Assembly: GCA_003452185.1 (NCBI GenBank)
Contig: DMJJ01000516.1
Span: 1-6,232 of the forward strand
Origin: Verrucomicrobiales bacterium
GTDB taxonomy: Bacteria > Verrucomicrobiota > Verrucomicrobiia > Limisphaerales > UBA11320
Length of the DNA: 6,232 nucleotides
Reading direction: 5' to 3'
Shown: one piece after another, positions 1 through 6,068 of the stretch
Numbering within the stretch: position 1 is the stretch's first letter
How the letters are laid out: every line of letters starts with the position of its first letter
Notes under the pieces: model-generated
Databases searched by the model: none
Told to the model about the DNA's origin: nothing
The model's input: only the letters and a program-made list of their open reading frames with translations
Made by a program: the position numbers and the translations under genes

Positions 1-96
1 CGTGCCGTCATCCCGCGGGATCCTAGTCCCCACCTGAACCCTCGAACTGTTCCTGCCTGAGTCGTGCCGTCATCCCGCGGGATCCTAGTCCCCACC
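1..96. repeat. 62-bp-period direct repeat, cut by the window edge
   Basis: Positions 1-34 and 63-96 are identical over 34 bp, both starting CGTGCCGTCATCCCGC. The period is 62 bp, so one full unit (1-62) and the first 34 bp of a second are visible. Each copy contains the perfect 12-bp palindrome ATCCCGCGGGAT (10-21 and 72-83). After position 96 the copies diverge, so the array ends there; its left extent is unknown. The period is not a multiple of three and no credible gene covers it, so it looks like a non-coding tandem or dispersed intergenic repeat. I do not recognise the family. Confidence 0.85.
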
Positions 97-301
97 CCCC
101 GGGCGGGTCGACTGCAACCCTTCCCCCAGAGTCCCAAACCGTCGCGCCGACTTGCCGAGCAAAGCCCAGTGCTCCCGGACACCGAATGGAAACCGCTTGG
201 AATGAGTTTCTTGCGGCCATCGTGGGGAGATTCTGAAGAGGGGCGCTTGCATTCTGATAACGATGTGATATCAGTATGACATCGAACGAAAGGGTGACTG
301 T
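97..301. other. Non-coding leader region before the SPFH gene
   Basis: I see no convincing gene between the repeat and the SPFH start. Short open frames here have no recognisable protein features. Base composition changes along the stretch: it is GC-rich to about 245, then clearly more AT-rich from about 247 to 292, as expected for a promoter. An AAGGG ribosome-binding site at 290-294 sits 7 bases before the ATG at 302. Confidence 0.6.
247..280 (+). promoter_or_regulatory. Candidate promoter with inverted repeat CTGATA-N9-TATCAG
   Basis: The AT-rich stretch upstream of the SPFH gene contains a perfect 6-bp inverted repeat, CTGATA at 254-259 and TATCAG at 269-274, with a 9-bp centre. The right arm also serves as a weak -10-like hexamer (4 of 6 to TATAAT), with a weak TTGCAT at 247-252 sixteen bases upstream. 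The geometry would suit a repressor site overlapping a promoter. The promoter match itself is poor, so this is inference from position and symmetry. Confidence 0.3.
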
Positions 302-1192
302 ATGAATATGACGCGATTGGAGCAAAACAAGGAGCGGAGGGTTGGGCCGATGAGCGGGTGGTTGATGTTGTTTATTGGTGTGGTGTTGATGTTGGGGGCC
401 GTTGCCTGGGTGATCTTCAGTGCGGTGGGGCGGCATCCGGCCTGGGTTCCGATGGCGATCCCGGGGTTCTTTTTGGGCGGGCTTGTGCTGAGCGGGTTGT
501 TCTCTCTGGAGCCGAACGAAGCGGCGGTGCTGGTGTTGTTTGGCAGGTATCAGGGGACGGTGCGGGAGAGCGGGTTTCACTGGACCAATCCGTTCAACAA
601 GCGGATCCGGGTCTCTCTCCGCTCCCGGAACCTGAACGGCGAGCGGCTGAAGGTGAACGACAAGCAGGGGAACCCGATCGAGATTGCGGCGGTGGTGGTC
701 TGGCGGGTGGAGGACACGGCGCAGGCGACCTTCGATGTGGAGAGCTACACGAACTTCGTCCAGATTCAGAGCGAGTCGGCGGTGCGGCATCTGGCGAGCT
801 CCTACGCCTACGATCATGGTGAACAGAACGAGGTGACGCTCCGCAGTGGGATGGAGGAGGTTTCCGGGGCGTTGCTCCGGGAGTTGCAGGAGCGGCTTTC
901 GCGGGCTGGGGTGGTGGTGGAGGAGGCCCGGTTGGCCCACCTCGCCTATGCCCCCGAGATCGCGGGTGCGATGCTCCGTCGGCAGCAGGCCGAGGCGGTG
1001 ATCGCCGCCCGGCAGAAGATTGTGCACGGGGCCGTGAGCATGGTGGAGATGGCCCTTGGGGAGCTGTCGAAGCGGAATGTCGTCCAGCTGGATGAGGAGC
1101 GGAAGGCGGCCATGGTGAGCAATCTCCTGGTCGTGCTCTGCGGGGAGACCGAGGTTCACCCGGTGGTGAACACCGGGACCCTCTACACGTGA
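302..1192 (+). CDS. SPFH/band-7 domain membrane protein
   Basis: This 296-residue protein belongs to the SPFH (stomatin/prohibitin/flotillin/HflK-C) superfamily. Two hydrophobic segments near residues 18-42 and 48-68 anchor it in the cytoplasmic membrane. The band-7 domain follows from about residue 69: EPNEAAVLVLFGRYQGTV, then GFHWTNPF at 91-98, then KVNDKQGNPIEIAAVVVWRV at 117-136. An Ala/Glu/Arg-rich helical stretch (about 210-240, including LRRQQAEAVIAARQKI) and a C-terminal conserved block ending NTGTLYT complete it. The two-TM N-terminus and conserved C-terminus mark a distinct bacterial subfamily. Members form membrane scaffolds or microdomains; no client is known to me. ATG 302 has an AAGGG site 7 bases upstream; ATG 308 and ATG 350 are in-frame alternatives. 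It leads a co-directional cluster, and an RHH protein gene follows, a pairing I recall from other bacteria. The family call is firm, the role is not. Confidence 0.93.
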   Translation: MNMTRLEQNKERRVGPMSGWLMLFIGVVLMLGAVAWVIFSAVGRHPAWVPMAIPGFFLGGLVLSGLFSLEPNEAAVLVLFGRYQGTVRESGFHWTNPFNKRIRVSLRSRNLNGERLKVNDKQGNPIEIAAVVVWRVEDTAQATFDVESYTNFVQIQSESAVRHLASSYAYDHGEQNEVTLRSGMEEVSGALLRELQERLSRAGVVVEEARLAHLAYAPEIAGAMLRRQQAEAVIAARQKIVHGAVSMVEMALGELSKRNVVQLDEERKAAMVSNLLVVLCGETEVHPVVNTGTLYT

Positions 1193-1232
1193 GCGGCACC
1201 ATGAGGCGCCGCGTGGTCAGGCTCATTGCAAT

Positions 1233-1268
1233 GCCCCGGCCCCCTTTCTCGCGAGGTGGGGCCGGGGC
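1233..1268 (+). terminator. Strong GC hairpin between the SPFH and RHH genes
   Basis: A perfect 11-bp stem pairs 1233-1243 (GCCCCGGCCCC) with 1258-1268 (GGGGCCGGGGC). The 14-base loop contains its own small palindrome, CTCGCGAG (1248-1255). No T-run follows, so it is not a classical intrinsic terminator. It could be a partial terminator, an attenuator, or an mRNA stabiliser that sets SPFH expression apart from the three genes downstream. That the hairpin exists is clear; its function is inferred. Confidence 0.5.
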
Positions 1269-1287
1269 TCGTTCACCGGGAAGGCAT

Positions 1288-1308
1288 GAGGCTCGAGCCT
1301 CGATCGAG
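1288..1308 (+). promoter_or_regulatory. Nested palindromes upstream of the RHH gene, possible operator
   Basis: GAGGCTCGAGCCTC (1288-1301) is a perfect 14-bp palindrome. It overlaps a second perfect palindrome, CTCGATCGAG (1299-1308). The pentamer CTCGA recurs at 1292 and 1299, a 7-bp step. The second palindrome runs into the ribosome-binding site GAGAGG (1306-1311). RHH repressors commonly bind short palindromic or repeated sites in front of their own gene, so autoregulation is plausible. As RNA, the same symmetry could fold and limit access to the ribosome-binding site. Confidence 0.4.
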
Positions 1309-1318
1309 AGGTGTTCCC

Positions 1319-1549
1319 ATGGCTGCGCCTGAAGATCGGAAATCATTCCTGCTCCGGATCGATCCCCGGGTTTGGCGGGAGGTCGAGTCGTGGGCCCAGG
1401 AGGAGCTGAGGAGTGTGAACGGCCAGGTGGAGTACCTCCTTCGCCAGGCGATTCAGAAACGCCGTGGAGGGGCGGCTTCCGCTCCCACGCCCGTGCCCGC
1501 ACCCGCACCTGCATCGGAGCCCGCCGCCGGGGAGGGGGGGGAGGCATGA
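1319..1549 (+). CDS. Small ribbon-helix-helix (Arc-like) DNA-binding protein
   Basis: This 76-residue protein has the layout of an Arc/MetJ-type RHH domain. A short strand (KSFLLRIDP, 8-16) is followed by helix A (PRVWREVESWAQEELR, 16-31) and helix B (SVNGQVEYLLRQAIQKR, 33-49). The phrase SVNGQVEYLLRQAI matches the helix-B consensus of Arc-type proteins, as in Arc and many antitoxins. Residues 50-76 form a low-complexity Ala/Pro tail ending in acidic GEGGEA, probably disordered. ATG 1319 was chosen because GAGAGG ends 7 bases upstream and the conserved strand follows directly; the in-frame ATG at 1286 lacks proper spacing. Such proteins act as dimers on palindromic DNA. No toxin gene lies beside it, so an antitoxin role is less likely than transcriptional control or a partner function for the SPFH protein. 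Its stop overlaps the TVP38 start (ATGA), implying translational coupling. Confidence 0.82.
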   Translation: MAAPEDRKSFLLRIDPRVWREVESWAQEELRSVNGQVEYLLRQAIQKRRGGAASAPTPVPAPAPASEPAAGEGGEA

Positions 1550-2298
1550 CGAGTGCTGGGCAGACCCCTTTGCCCCCTCGCGCGGGAGCGGGTCGTCGAT
1601 GGATCCTTGCCTGCCTGCTGATCCTCGCGATCATGCTGACGGGGCGCCAAGTTCTGGCGGGGGCGGGCGCCGGCCAGGCGCTTGAGTGGGTGCGGCAGGA
1701 GGGATGGATGGGGGGAATCCTCTTCGTCTTGCTCTATGGGGTCGCCTGCGTGGGCCTGGTCCCGGGGTCGCTCCTGACGCTGGGGGCGGGTGGGGTTTTT
1801 GGTCCCTGGTGGGGAACTGTCTGGGTCTCCATCGGGGCGACCACGGGAGCCATGCTGAGCTTCCTGGTGGGAAGGTTCCTGGCGCGTGAGTGGGTGGCTC
1901 GACGGATCGAGAAGAATCCCCGATTCGCCGCAATTGACGCGGCTGTGGGACGCGAGGGGTGGAGAGTGGTGCTGTTGCTGCGGCTTTCGCCGGTTGTCCC
2001 ATTCAATCTGCTCAACTATGCCCTCGGGCTGACCCGGGTTGGGTGGAAGGAGTACCTCCTGGCCTCCTGGGTTGGGATGCTCCCCGGGACGGTGCTCTAT
2101 GTGTACCTGGGTTCGGTGATCGGGCTTGCCGCCGCGTCGGAGCGTGCCGGCGAGGGCCGCGTCCAAACCCCGGCTGAGAGGCTCTTTTTCTGGATCGGGC
2201 TTGTCGTCACGGCGGCATCGGCGGTTTATATAACCCGCATCGCCCGGCGGTCGCTCGCCCGGCGGTTGGACGCCCCCCGGCAAGGCCCGGAGGCTTGA
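1546..2298 (+). CDS. TVP38/TMEM64 family (VTT domain) membrane protein
   Basis: This is a 250-residue polytopic membrane protein of the TVP38/TMEM64 (DedA-like, SNARE-associated Golgi/VTT) family. A hydrophobic segment at about 19-34 is followed by the family core. The first core block is SLLTLGAGGVFGPWWGTVWV (75-94), running into SIGATTGAMLSFLVGRFLAR (95-114). The second is LLLRLSPVVPFNLLNYALGL (143-162), running into VGWKEYLLASWVGMLPGTVL (165-184). A last hydrophobic stretch lies near 213-230, before an Arg-rich tail. The re-entrant, proline-containing elements are typical of the fold, whose members are linked to lipid scrambling or transport. ATG 1546 overlaps the RHH stop by 4 bp, and GGAGG at 1531-1535 lies 10 bases upstream. 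The oxidoreductase gene starts 4 bp after the stop. TVP38 domains are often beside, or fused to, MerA-like oxidoreductases, which supports joint function. The substrate is unknown. Confidence 0.92.
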   Translation: MTSAGQTPLPPRAGAGRRWILACLLILAIMLTGRQVLAGAGAGQALEWVRQEGWMGGILFVLLYGVACVGLVPGSLLTLGAGGVFGPWWGTVWVSIGATTGAMLSFLVGRFLAREWVARRIEKNPRFAAIDAAVGREGWRVVLLLRLSPVVPFNLLNYALGLTRVGWKEYLLASWVGMLPGTVLYVYLGSVIGLAAASERAGEGRVQTPAERLFFWIGLVVTAASAVYITRIARRSLARRLDAPRQGPEA

Positions 2299-2302
2299 TC
2301 CT

Positions 2303-3886
2303 GTGTTGCGCGCTCTGACCTCGCCGGTGCGGCGGGGTGGGATGGCGCTTTCTGATCCGATACCGAACATGGCTCCCGAGTTGCTGCCCGAGGACGAATA
2401 CAACCGGACCCTCCTCGCCAACGCCCATCCGCGCGATTGGGTGAACCCCACGGCGGCTCCGGGCGGCTATGACCTTGTTGTCATCGGGGGCGGGACGGCC
2501 GGCCTTGTCACGGCCGCCGGTGCGGCCGGGCTCGGCGCGCGGGTTGCTCTGGTGGAGCGGCATCTCATGGGGGGGGACTGCCTCAACCACGGGTGCGTCC
2601 CGAGCAAGGCGATGCTCCGGAGCGCGCGGGCCGTGCGGGAGCTCCGCATGGCGCCGGAGTTCGGGGTGGAGGCCGGGGGGGAGCCGCGGGTCGACTTCCC
2701 ACGCGTCATGGAGCGGATGCGACGCTTACGCGCGGAGATCAGTCCCAACGATTCGGCCGCCCGATTCCGTTCCCTCGGGGTCGATCTGTTCCTGGGGCAG
2801 GGCAGCTTTTTGTCAGCCGACCGGATCGCCGTTCCCGGCGGAGAACTCCGCTTCCGCGCCGCAGTGATCGCCACCGGGGCCCGCGCCCGCATCCCTGAGG
2901 TCCGGGGGCTTGAGGCCGACGCGTTTCTGACCAACGAGAGGGTGTTTTCCCTCACGCAGCTTCCGGCCCGCTTGGCGGTGCTGGGAGGGGGTCCGATCGG
3001 GTGCGAGATGGCGCAGTGCTTCGCCCGCCTTGGGTCCCGTGTCACGCTGTTCCACGCTCACGCGCACCTGCTGGAGCGCGAGGATCCGGAGGCGGCCGCA
3101 CTCCTGGAGGGGGCCTTGACCCGCGATGGCATCGACCTGCGGCTCGGGGCCGCGGTCGCACGGGGTGAGAGGATCGCGGGGGGCTATCGTCTCGCGGCCG
3201 GCCAGGGGGGGGAGCCCGGGGGCGAGCCGTTTGATGCGATCCTGGCGGCCGTGGGCCGGCGTCCGAATATCGAGGGTCTGGGGCTGGAGAACGCCGGTGT
3301 GGAGTTTGACGCAAGGGCGGGGGTGCGGGTGAACGATTGGCTTCGGACAACGAATCCGCGGGTGTTTGCCTGCGGGGACGTTTGCACGGGAGAGCGGTTC
3401 ACCCACGCGGCTGACGCCATGGCGAGAATTGTCATCCAGAATGCTCTCTTTTCGGGGCGCCGGCGGATGTCTTGCCTCGTCATTCCGAGGTGCACATACA
3501 CCGATCCCGAACTCGCGCAGGTGGGGCTTACGGAGAAGGAGGCGCTGGCGGCGGGGGTTGCCGTGGACCGGTTTGTCCGTCCCCTGTGCGACGTCGACCG
3601 GGCCCGGCTGGACGGGGTGGGGGAAGGGTTCGTGAAGGTGCTGGTGGCCCGGGGCCGTGACCGGATCCTGGGTGCCACCATCGTTGCTCCCCATGCGGGT
3701 GAGATGATCAGCGAGGTGGGGGTTGCGATCGCGGGTGGGGTGGGTTTGGGGCGCCTTGCCTCAGTGATTCACCCTTATCCAACGGTGTCGGATGCGCTTC
3801 GTCAGTGTGGCGATGCCTACAACCGGACACGGCTCTCGCCCTGGGTCCGGAGGTTGCTCCAGCGGTGGTTGGAGTGGCGGTGCTGA
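2303..3886 (+). CDS. MerA-like FAD/NAD(P) disulfide oxidoreductase (not a proven mercuric reductase)
   Basis: A 527-residue class-I pyridine nucleotide-disulfide oxidoreductase. The FAD Rossmann motif GGGTAG is at 62-67. The redox-active pair is C93 and C98 in GGDCLNHGCVPSK, the NAD(P) motif GGGPIG is at 228-233, and the second FAD motif VFACGDV is at 354-360. The dimerisation domain includes CTYTDPELAQVG (397-408). At the end of the NAD(P) site the usual NADH-selecting Glu is absent (VTLFHAH), so NADPH is possible. The C-terminal motif is HPYPTVSD (490-497). Y492 takes the place of the catalytic His of dihydrolipoamide dehydrogenases, as in MerA. There is no N-terminal heavy-metal domain and no vicinal Cys pair at the C-terminus; instead a Trp/Arg-rich tail ends in C527. 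GTG 2303 has GGAGG (2289-2293) nine bases upstream; ATG 2342 and ATG 2369 are in-frame alternatives with weaker sites. Database labels of 'mercuric reductase' for this group are unlikely to be literal. Confidence 0.9.
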   Translation: MLRALTSPVRRGGMALSDPIPNMAPELLPEDEYNRTLLANAHPRDWVNPTAAPGGYDLVVIGGGTAGLVTAAGAAGLGARVALVERHLMGGDCLNHGCVPSKAMLRSARAVRELRMAPEFGVEAGGEPRVDFPRVMERMRRLRAEISPNDSAARFRSLGVDLFLGQGSFLSADRIAVPGGELRFRAAVIATGARARIPEVRGLEADAFLTNERVFSLTQLPARLAVLGGGPIGCEMAQCFARLGSRVTLFHAHAHLLEREDPEAAALLEGALTRDGIDLRLGAAVARGERIAGGYRLAAGQGGEPGGEPFDAILAAVGRRPNIEGLGLENAGVEFDARAGVRVNDWLRTTNPRVFACGDVCTGERFTHAADAMARIVIQNALFSGRRRMSCLVIPRCTYTDPELAQVGLTEKEALAAGVAVDRFVRPLCDVDRARLDGVGEGFVKVLVARGRDRILGATIVAPHAGEMISEVGVAIAGGVGLGRLASVIHPYPTVSDALRQCGDAYNRTRLSPWVRRLLQRWLEWRC

Positions 3887-3981
3887 TACCGGGGAAGGCC
3901 CCACGCGGGAGACAGTCGCATCGCGTTGCCATCCCCGCGGCCTTGAGCCGTGGGCGTTGCGGGACCCGGGGCGGGGGAGGC
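3887..3981. other. Convergent intergenic gap
   Basis: This 95-bp gap separates the stop codons of the plus-strand oxidoreductase and the minus-strand shc. It is GC-rich with no coding signal. It holds one moderate hairpin, listed separately, and a short GGGG-AAGG-CCCC stem at 3891-3902. No T-run typical of an intrinsic terminator occurs on either strand. Confidence 0.6.
3934..3954. terminator. Weak hairpin between convergent genes
   Basis: CCCGCGGC (3934-3941) pairs with GCCGTGGG (3947-3954) across a 5-base loop. On the plus-strand RNA this is 8 pairs with one G-U; on the minus-strand RNA that pair becomes a C-A mismatch. No U-tract follows, so it is at best a rho-assisted or U-less terminator for the oxidoreductase transcript. 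Confidence 0.3.
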
Positions 3982-6063
3982 TTACTCGGCGAGCTCTGCT
4001 CCCTCCGCCAGGCGGGCGACCTGGGGGGCTCCCTTCAGGCCTTCCCAGGCGGGGGTGTGCCCGTTGGCGTGCCCGTTGTTGCGCTTGGAATCGGCGGACG
4101 CCACGAGGAGGTTCTTGAAGGTGGCCAGCGCCAGCAACGGCCAGGTGTTCCGGTACATGTCGTACTTGAGATAGAACACCCGGGGGAACCCGGTTCCGGT
4201 GGTCTCGGCCTCACTCCAGGAACCCTCCTGATTCTGGGCGCGAAGGAGATATCCGATGCCCCGCTGGATGCTCTCGCGATGGGGATCTCCGAAGGCGAGC
4301 AATCCCATCACCGCCCAGGCGGTCTGTGAGGCGGTGCTGGGGCCCTGTCCCTTGTGCACCGGGTCATCGTAGGTATTGCAGCGCTCGCCCCATCCCCCAT
4401 CGGGTCGCTGGACCGACTCGAGCCAGTCGCGGGCCTTCAGCAGCCACGGCTTGTTCATGTTGAGCCGCATGGCGGCAAGGCCGCGCAGCACCTGCCACGT
4501 CCCGTAGATATAGTTGACGCCCCAGCGGCCGTACCAGGAACCGTCGGGCTCCTGCTGGCTCCGGACGTAATCGAGTGCCTTGCGAACCTGGGGGTGGTCG
4601 ACCGGGTACCCCTCGTAGCCGAGGAGCTCCAGGATGCGGGCCGTGATGTCGGCGCATTCGGGGTCGAGCATCGCGTTGTGATCGGCAAAGGGGACCTTCT
4701 CCAGGATCCCCTTGGTGCAGTCCTTGTCAAAGGCGGCCCATCCGCCGTCGCGACACTGGAAGGCCATCATCCACCGCAGTCCGCGCTGGAAGCATTCGTC
4801 CCGGCGTTTCGGATCCAGGGTTGGAATCTTCCGGAGGGCGAGGAGCACCATGGCGGTGTCATCGACGTCGGGATTCCATTTGTTGTTGAACTCAAAAACC
4901 CACCCGCTCGGTTCCACCTTGGCGGGGTTCTTGTGATACCAGTCCCCACGGAACCGGATCTCCCGGTCCATCATCCAGGAGGTGGCGTTCTGGAGGATGG
5001 GATGATCCGCCGGCACGCCCGACTCGTGAAGGCAGATGAGAGTGATGGCGGTGTCCCAGACCGGGGAGAAGCAGGGCTCGATGCGGACGGTGTCCGGGGT
5101 CTCGTGCTCGAGCTTCTTGAGTTCGTACTCGGCCCGGCGCACCTGGGGGTGGTCGTCCGGGTAGCCCAGGGCCTTCAGGGCGATGAGGGAGTTGAGCATG
5201 GCCGGGAAGATGGCCGCCAGGCCGTCCGACCCTTCGAACCGCTCGAGCATCCATTCCTCGGCACGCTTCAGGGCGCGGCGACGGAAGGGGTGGATTCCCG
5301 CCTGGGCCCAGAGCTCGGCGAACTTGTGGAGCTTGTCGAGCGAGAGGAAGAAATTGCGCCAGGTGAACCACTCGGGGTCGCGCGACAGGGCAAGATCCCG
5401 CTCGTGAAACCCCTCGGGGTAGAGCTCATCGAGGCTGACATGGCAGGGGCGGGTCGGCTTGAAATGGTTGATGATGGCCAGGGGGACAAGCATCGCCCGG
5501 CTCCAGTTGCTCATGTCCCAGAAGTTTACGTGGAACCACTTCCCGATGAGGAGCACCTCGCACGGGATCGTGGGGACGTACTTCCAAGGGTAAAGCCCGA
5601 TCAGCGCGAGGTAGAGCTTCGAGAACGTGTTCATCCTCGGGATCCCCCCGAAGCTCCGGGCGAGCTCGCGGGCCTTGAGCATCCGGGGGTCGGTCACCGG
5701 CATGCCGGCAAGCTTCAGTGCCAGGTAGGCCTTGATGGTGGCATTCACCTCGGAGGGGCCCCCGAAATAGATGTTCCATCCCCCATCGGGAAGCTGCATC
5801 GACAGGATGTGGTTGACCGCCTTGCGCTGCCACTCCTTGTCGACCTTTCCGTTCCAGTGGTGATACGCGATGGTGTCGGAGACGATGGTCGAATCGACCA
5901 TGAGCTCCCCCACCCAATAGCCTCCCGGCTTGATCTCCCCGAGCAGGAACTCCTGGGACCGCCGGATGGCGGCGTCCAAGGCCGGGGAGGTGGATGTCGA
6001 AATGGTGGCAGACGACGGCTGCTCACCCGGCAGCCGACCCTTTTGCGCTGTTGTCACTGGCAC
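3982..6063 (-). CDS. shc: Squalene-hopene cyclase
   Basis: Shc cyclises squalene to hopene and hopanol, the first committed step to hopanoids, and acts as a monotopic enzyme at the cytoplasmic membrane. From GTG 6063 it has 693 residues; Alicyclobacillus Shc has about 630. The catalytic DXDD motif is DVDD at 399-402. QW repeats are seen at 90-96 (QLPDGGW), 436-442 (QCRDGGW), 504-510 (QEPDGSW), 552-558 (QRPDGGW) and 610-616 (QNQEGSW). GRWGVNYIYGTW (512-523) and GTGFPRVFYLKY (623-634), the active-site aromatic block, are intact. Aligned by eye, D63 replaces the Alicyclobacillus E45 and R476 replaces H451; Arg is common there in other bacterial Shc proteins. A polar tail (about 652-693) extends the C-terminus. 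No in-frame ATG precedes the first conserved block, so the start is GTG 6063 or GTG 6057, without a clear ribosome-binding site; GTG 6210 would add a low-complexity Gly-rich leader. No other hopanoid gene is in the window. Confidence 0.96.
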   Translation of the reverse strand: MPVTTAQKGRLPGEQPSSATISTSTSPALDAAIRRSQEFLLGEIKPGGYWVGELMVDSTIVSDTIAYHHWNGKVDKEWQRKAVNHILSMQLPDGGWNIYFGGPSEVNATIKAYLALKLAGMPVTDPRMLKARELARSFGGIPRMNTFSKLYLALIGLYPWKYVPTIPCEVLLIGKWFHVNFWDMSNWSRAMLVPLAIINHFKPTRPCHVSLDELYPEGFHERDLALSRDPEWFTWRNFFLSLDKLHKFAELWAQAGIHPFRRRALKRAEEWMLERFEGSDGLAAIFPAMLNSLIALKALGYPDDHPQVRRAEYELKKLEHETPDTVRIEPCFSPVWDTAITLICLHESGVPADHPILQNATSWMMDREIRFRGDWYHKNPAKVEPSGWVFEFNNKWNPDVDDTAMVLLALRKIPTLDPKRRDECFQRGLRWMMAFQCRDGGWAAFDKDCTKGILEKVPFADHNAMLDPECADITARILELLGYEGYPVDHPQVRKALDYVRSQQEPDGSWYGRWGVNYIYGTWQVLRGLAAMRLNMNKPWLLKARDWLESVQRPDGGWGERCNTYDDPVHKGQGPSTASQTAWAVMGLLAFGDPHRESIQRGIGYLLRAQNQEGSWSEAETTGTGFPRVFYLKYDMYRNTWPLLALATFKNLLVASADSKRNNGHANGHTPAWEGLKGAPQVARLAEGAELAE

Positions 6064-6068
6064 ACAGA

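Noticed and set aside
1..96. CRISPR array
   Set aside because: Only two copies are visible, the 34-bp match with a 28-bp interval is a simple 62-bp tandem period, and no cas gene is present. A longer array to the left cannot be excluded, but nothing here supports one.
1226..1318. Longer N-terminus for the RHH protein (ATG 1226 or 1286)
   Set aside because: The added residues would be translated through the hairpin and palindromes and are not RHH-like. ATG 1319 has a well-spaced GAGAGG site.
1372..1545. Longer N-terminus for the TVP38 protein
   Set aside because: The frame is open, but it overlaps the RHH gene fully and gives Arg/Gly-rich sequence. The ATG at 1546 with stop/start overlap and an upstream GGAGG is the better start.
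23..1634. Long minus-strand open frames opposite the leader, SPFH and RHH genes
   Set aside because: They are Pro/Arg/His-rich, have no recognisable domains, and lie opposite well-supported plus-strand genes.
1319..2298. Toxin-antitoxin pair (RHH plus downstream gene)
   Set aside because: The downstream gene is a clear TVP38/TMEM64 membrane protein, not a toxin of any family I recognise.
2303..3886. Part of a mercury-resistance operon
   Set aside because: No merR, merT or merP genes are nearby, and the C-terminal Cys pair and heavy-metal-associated domain are missing.
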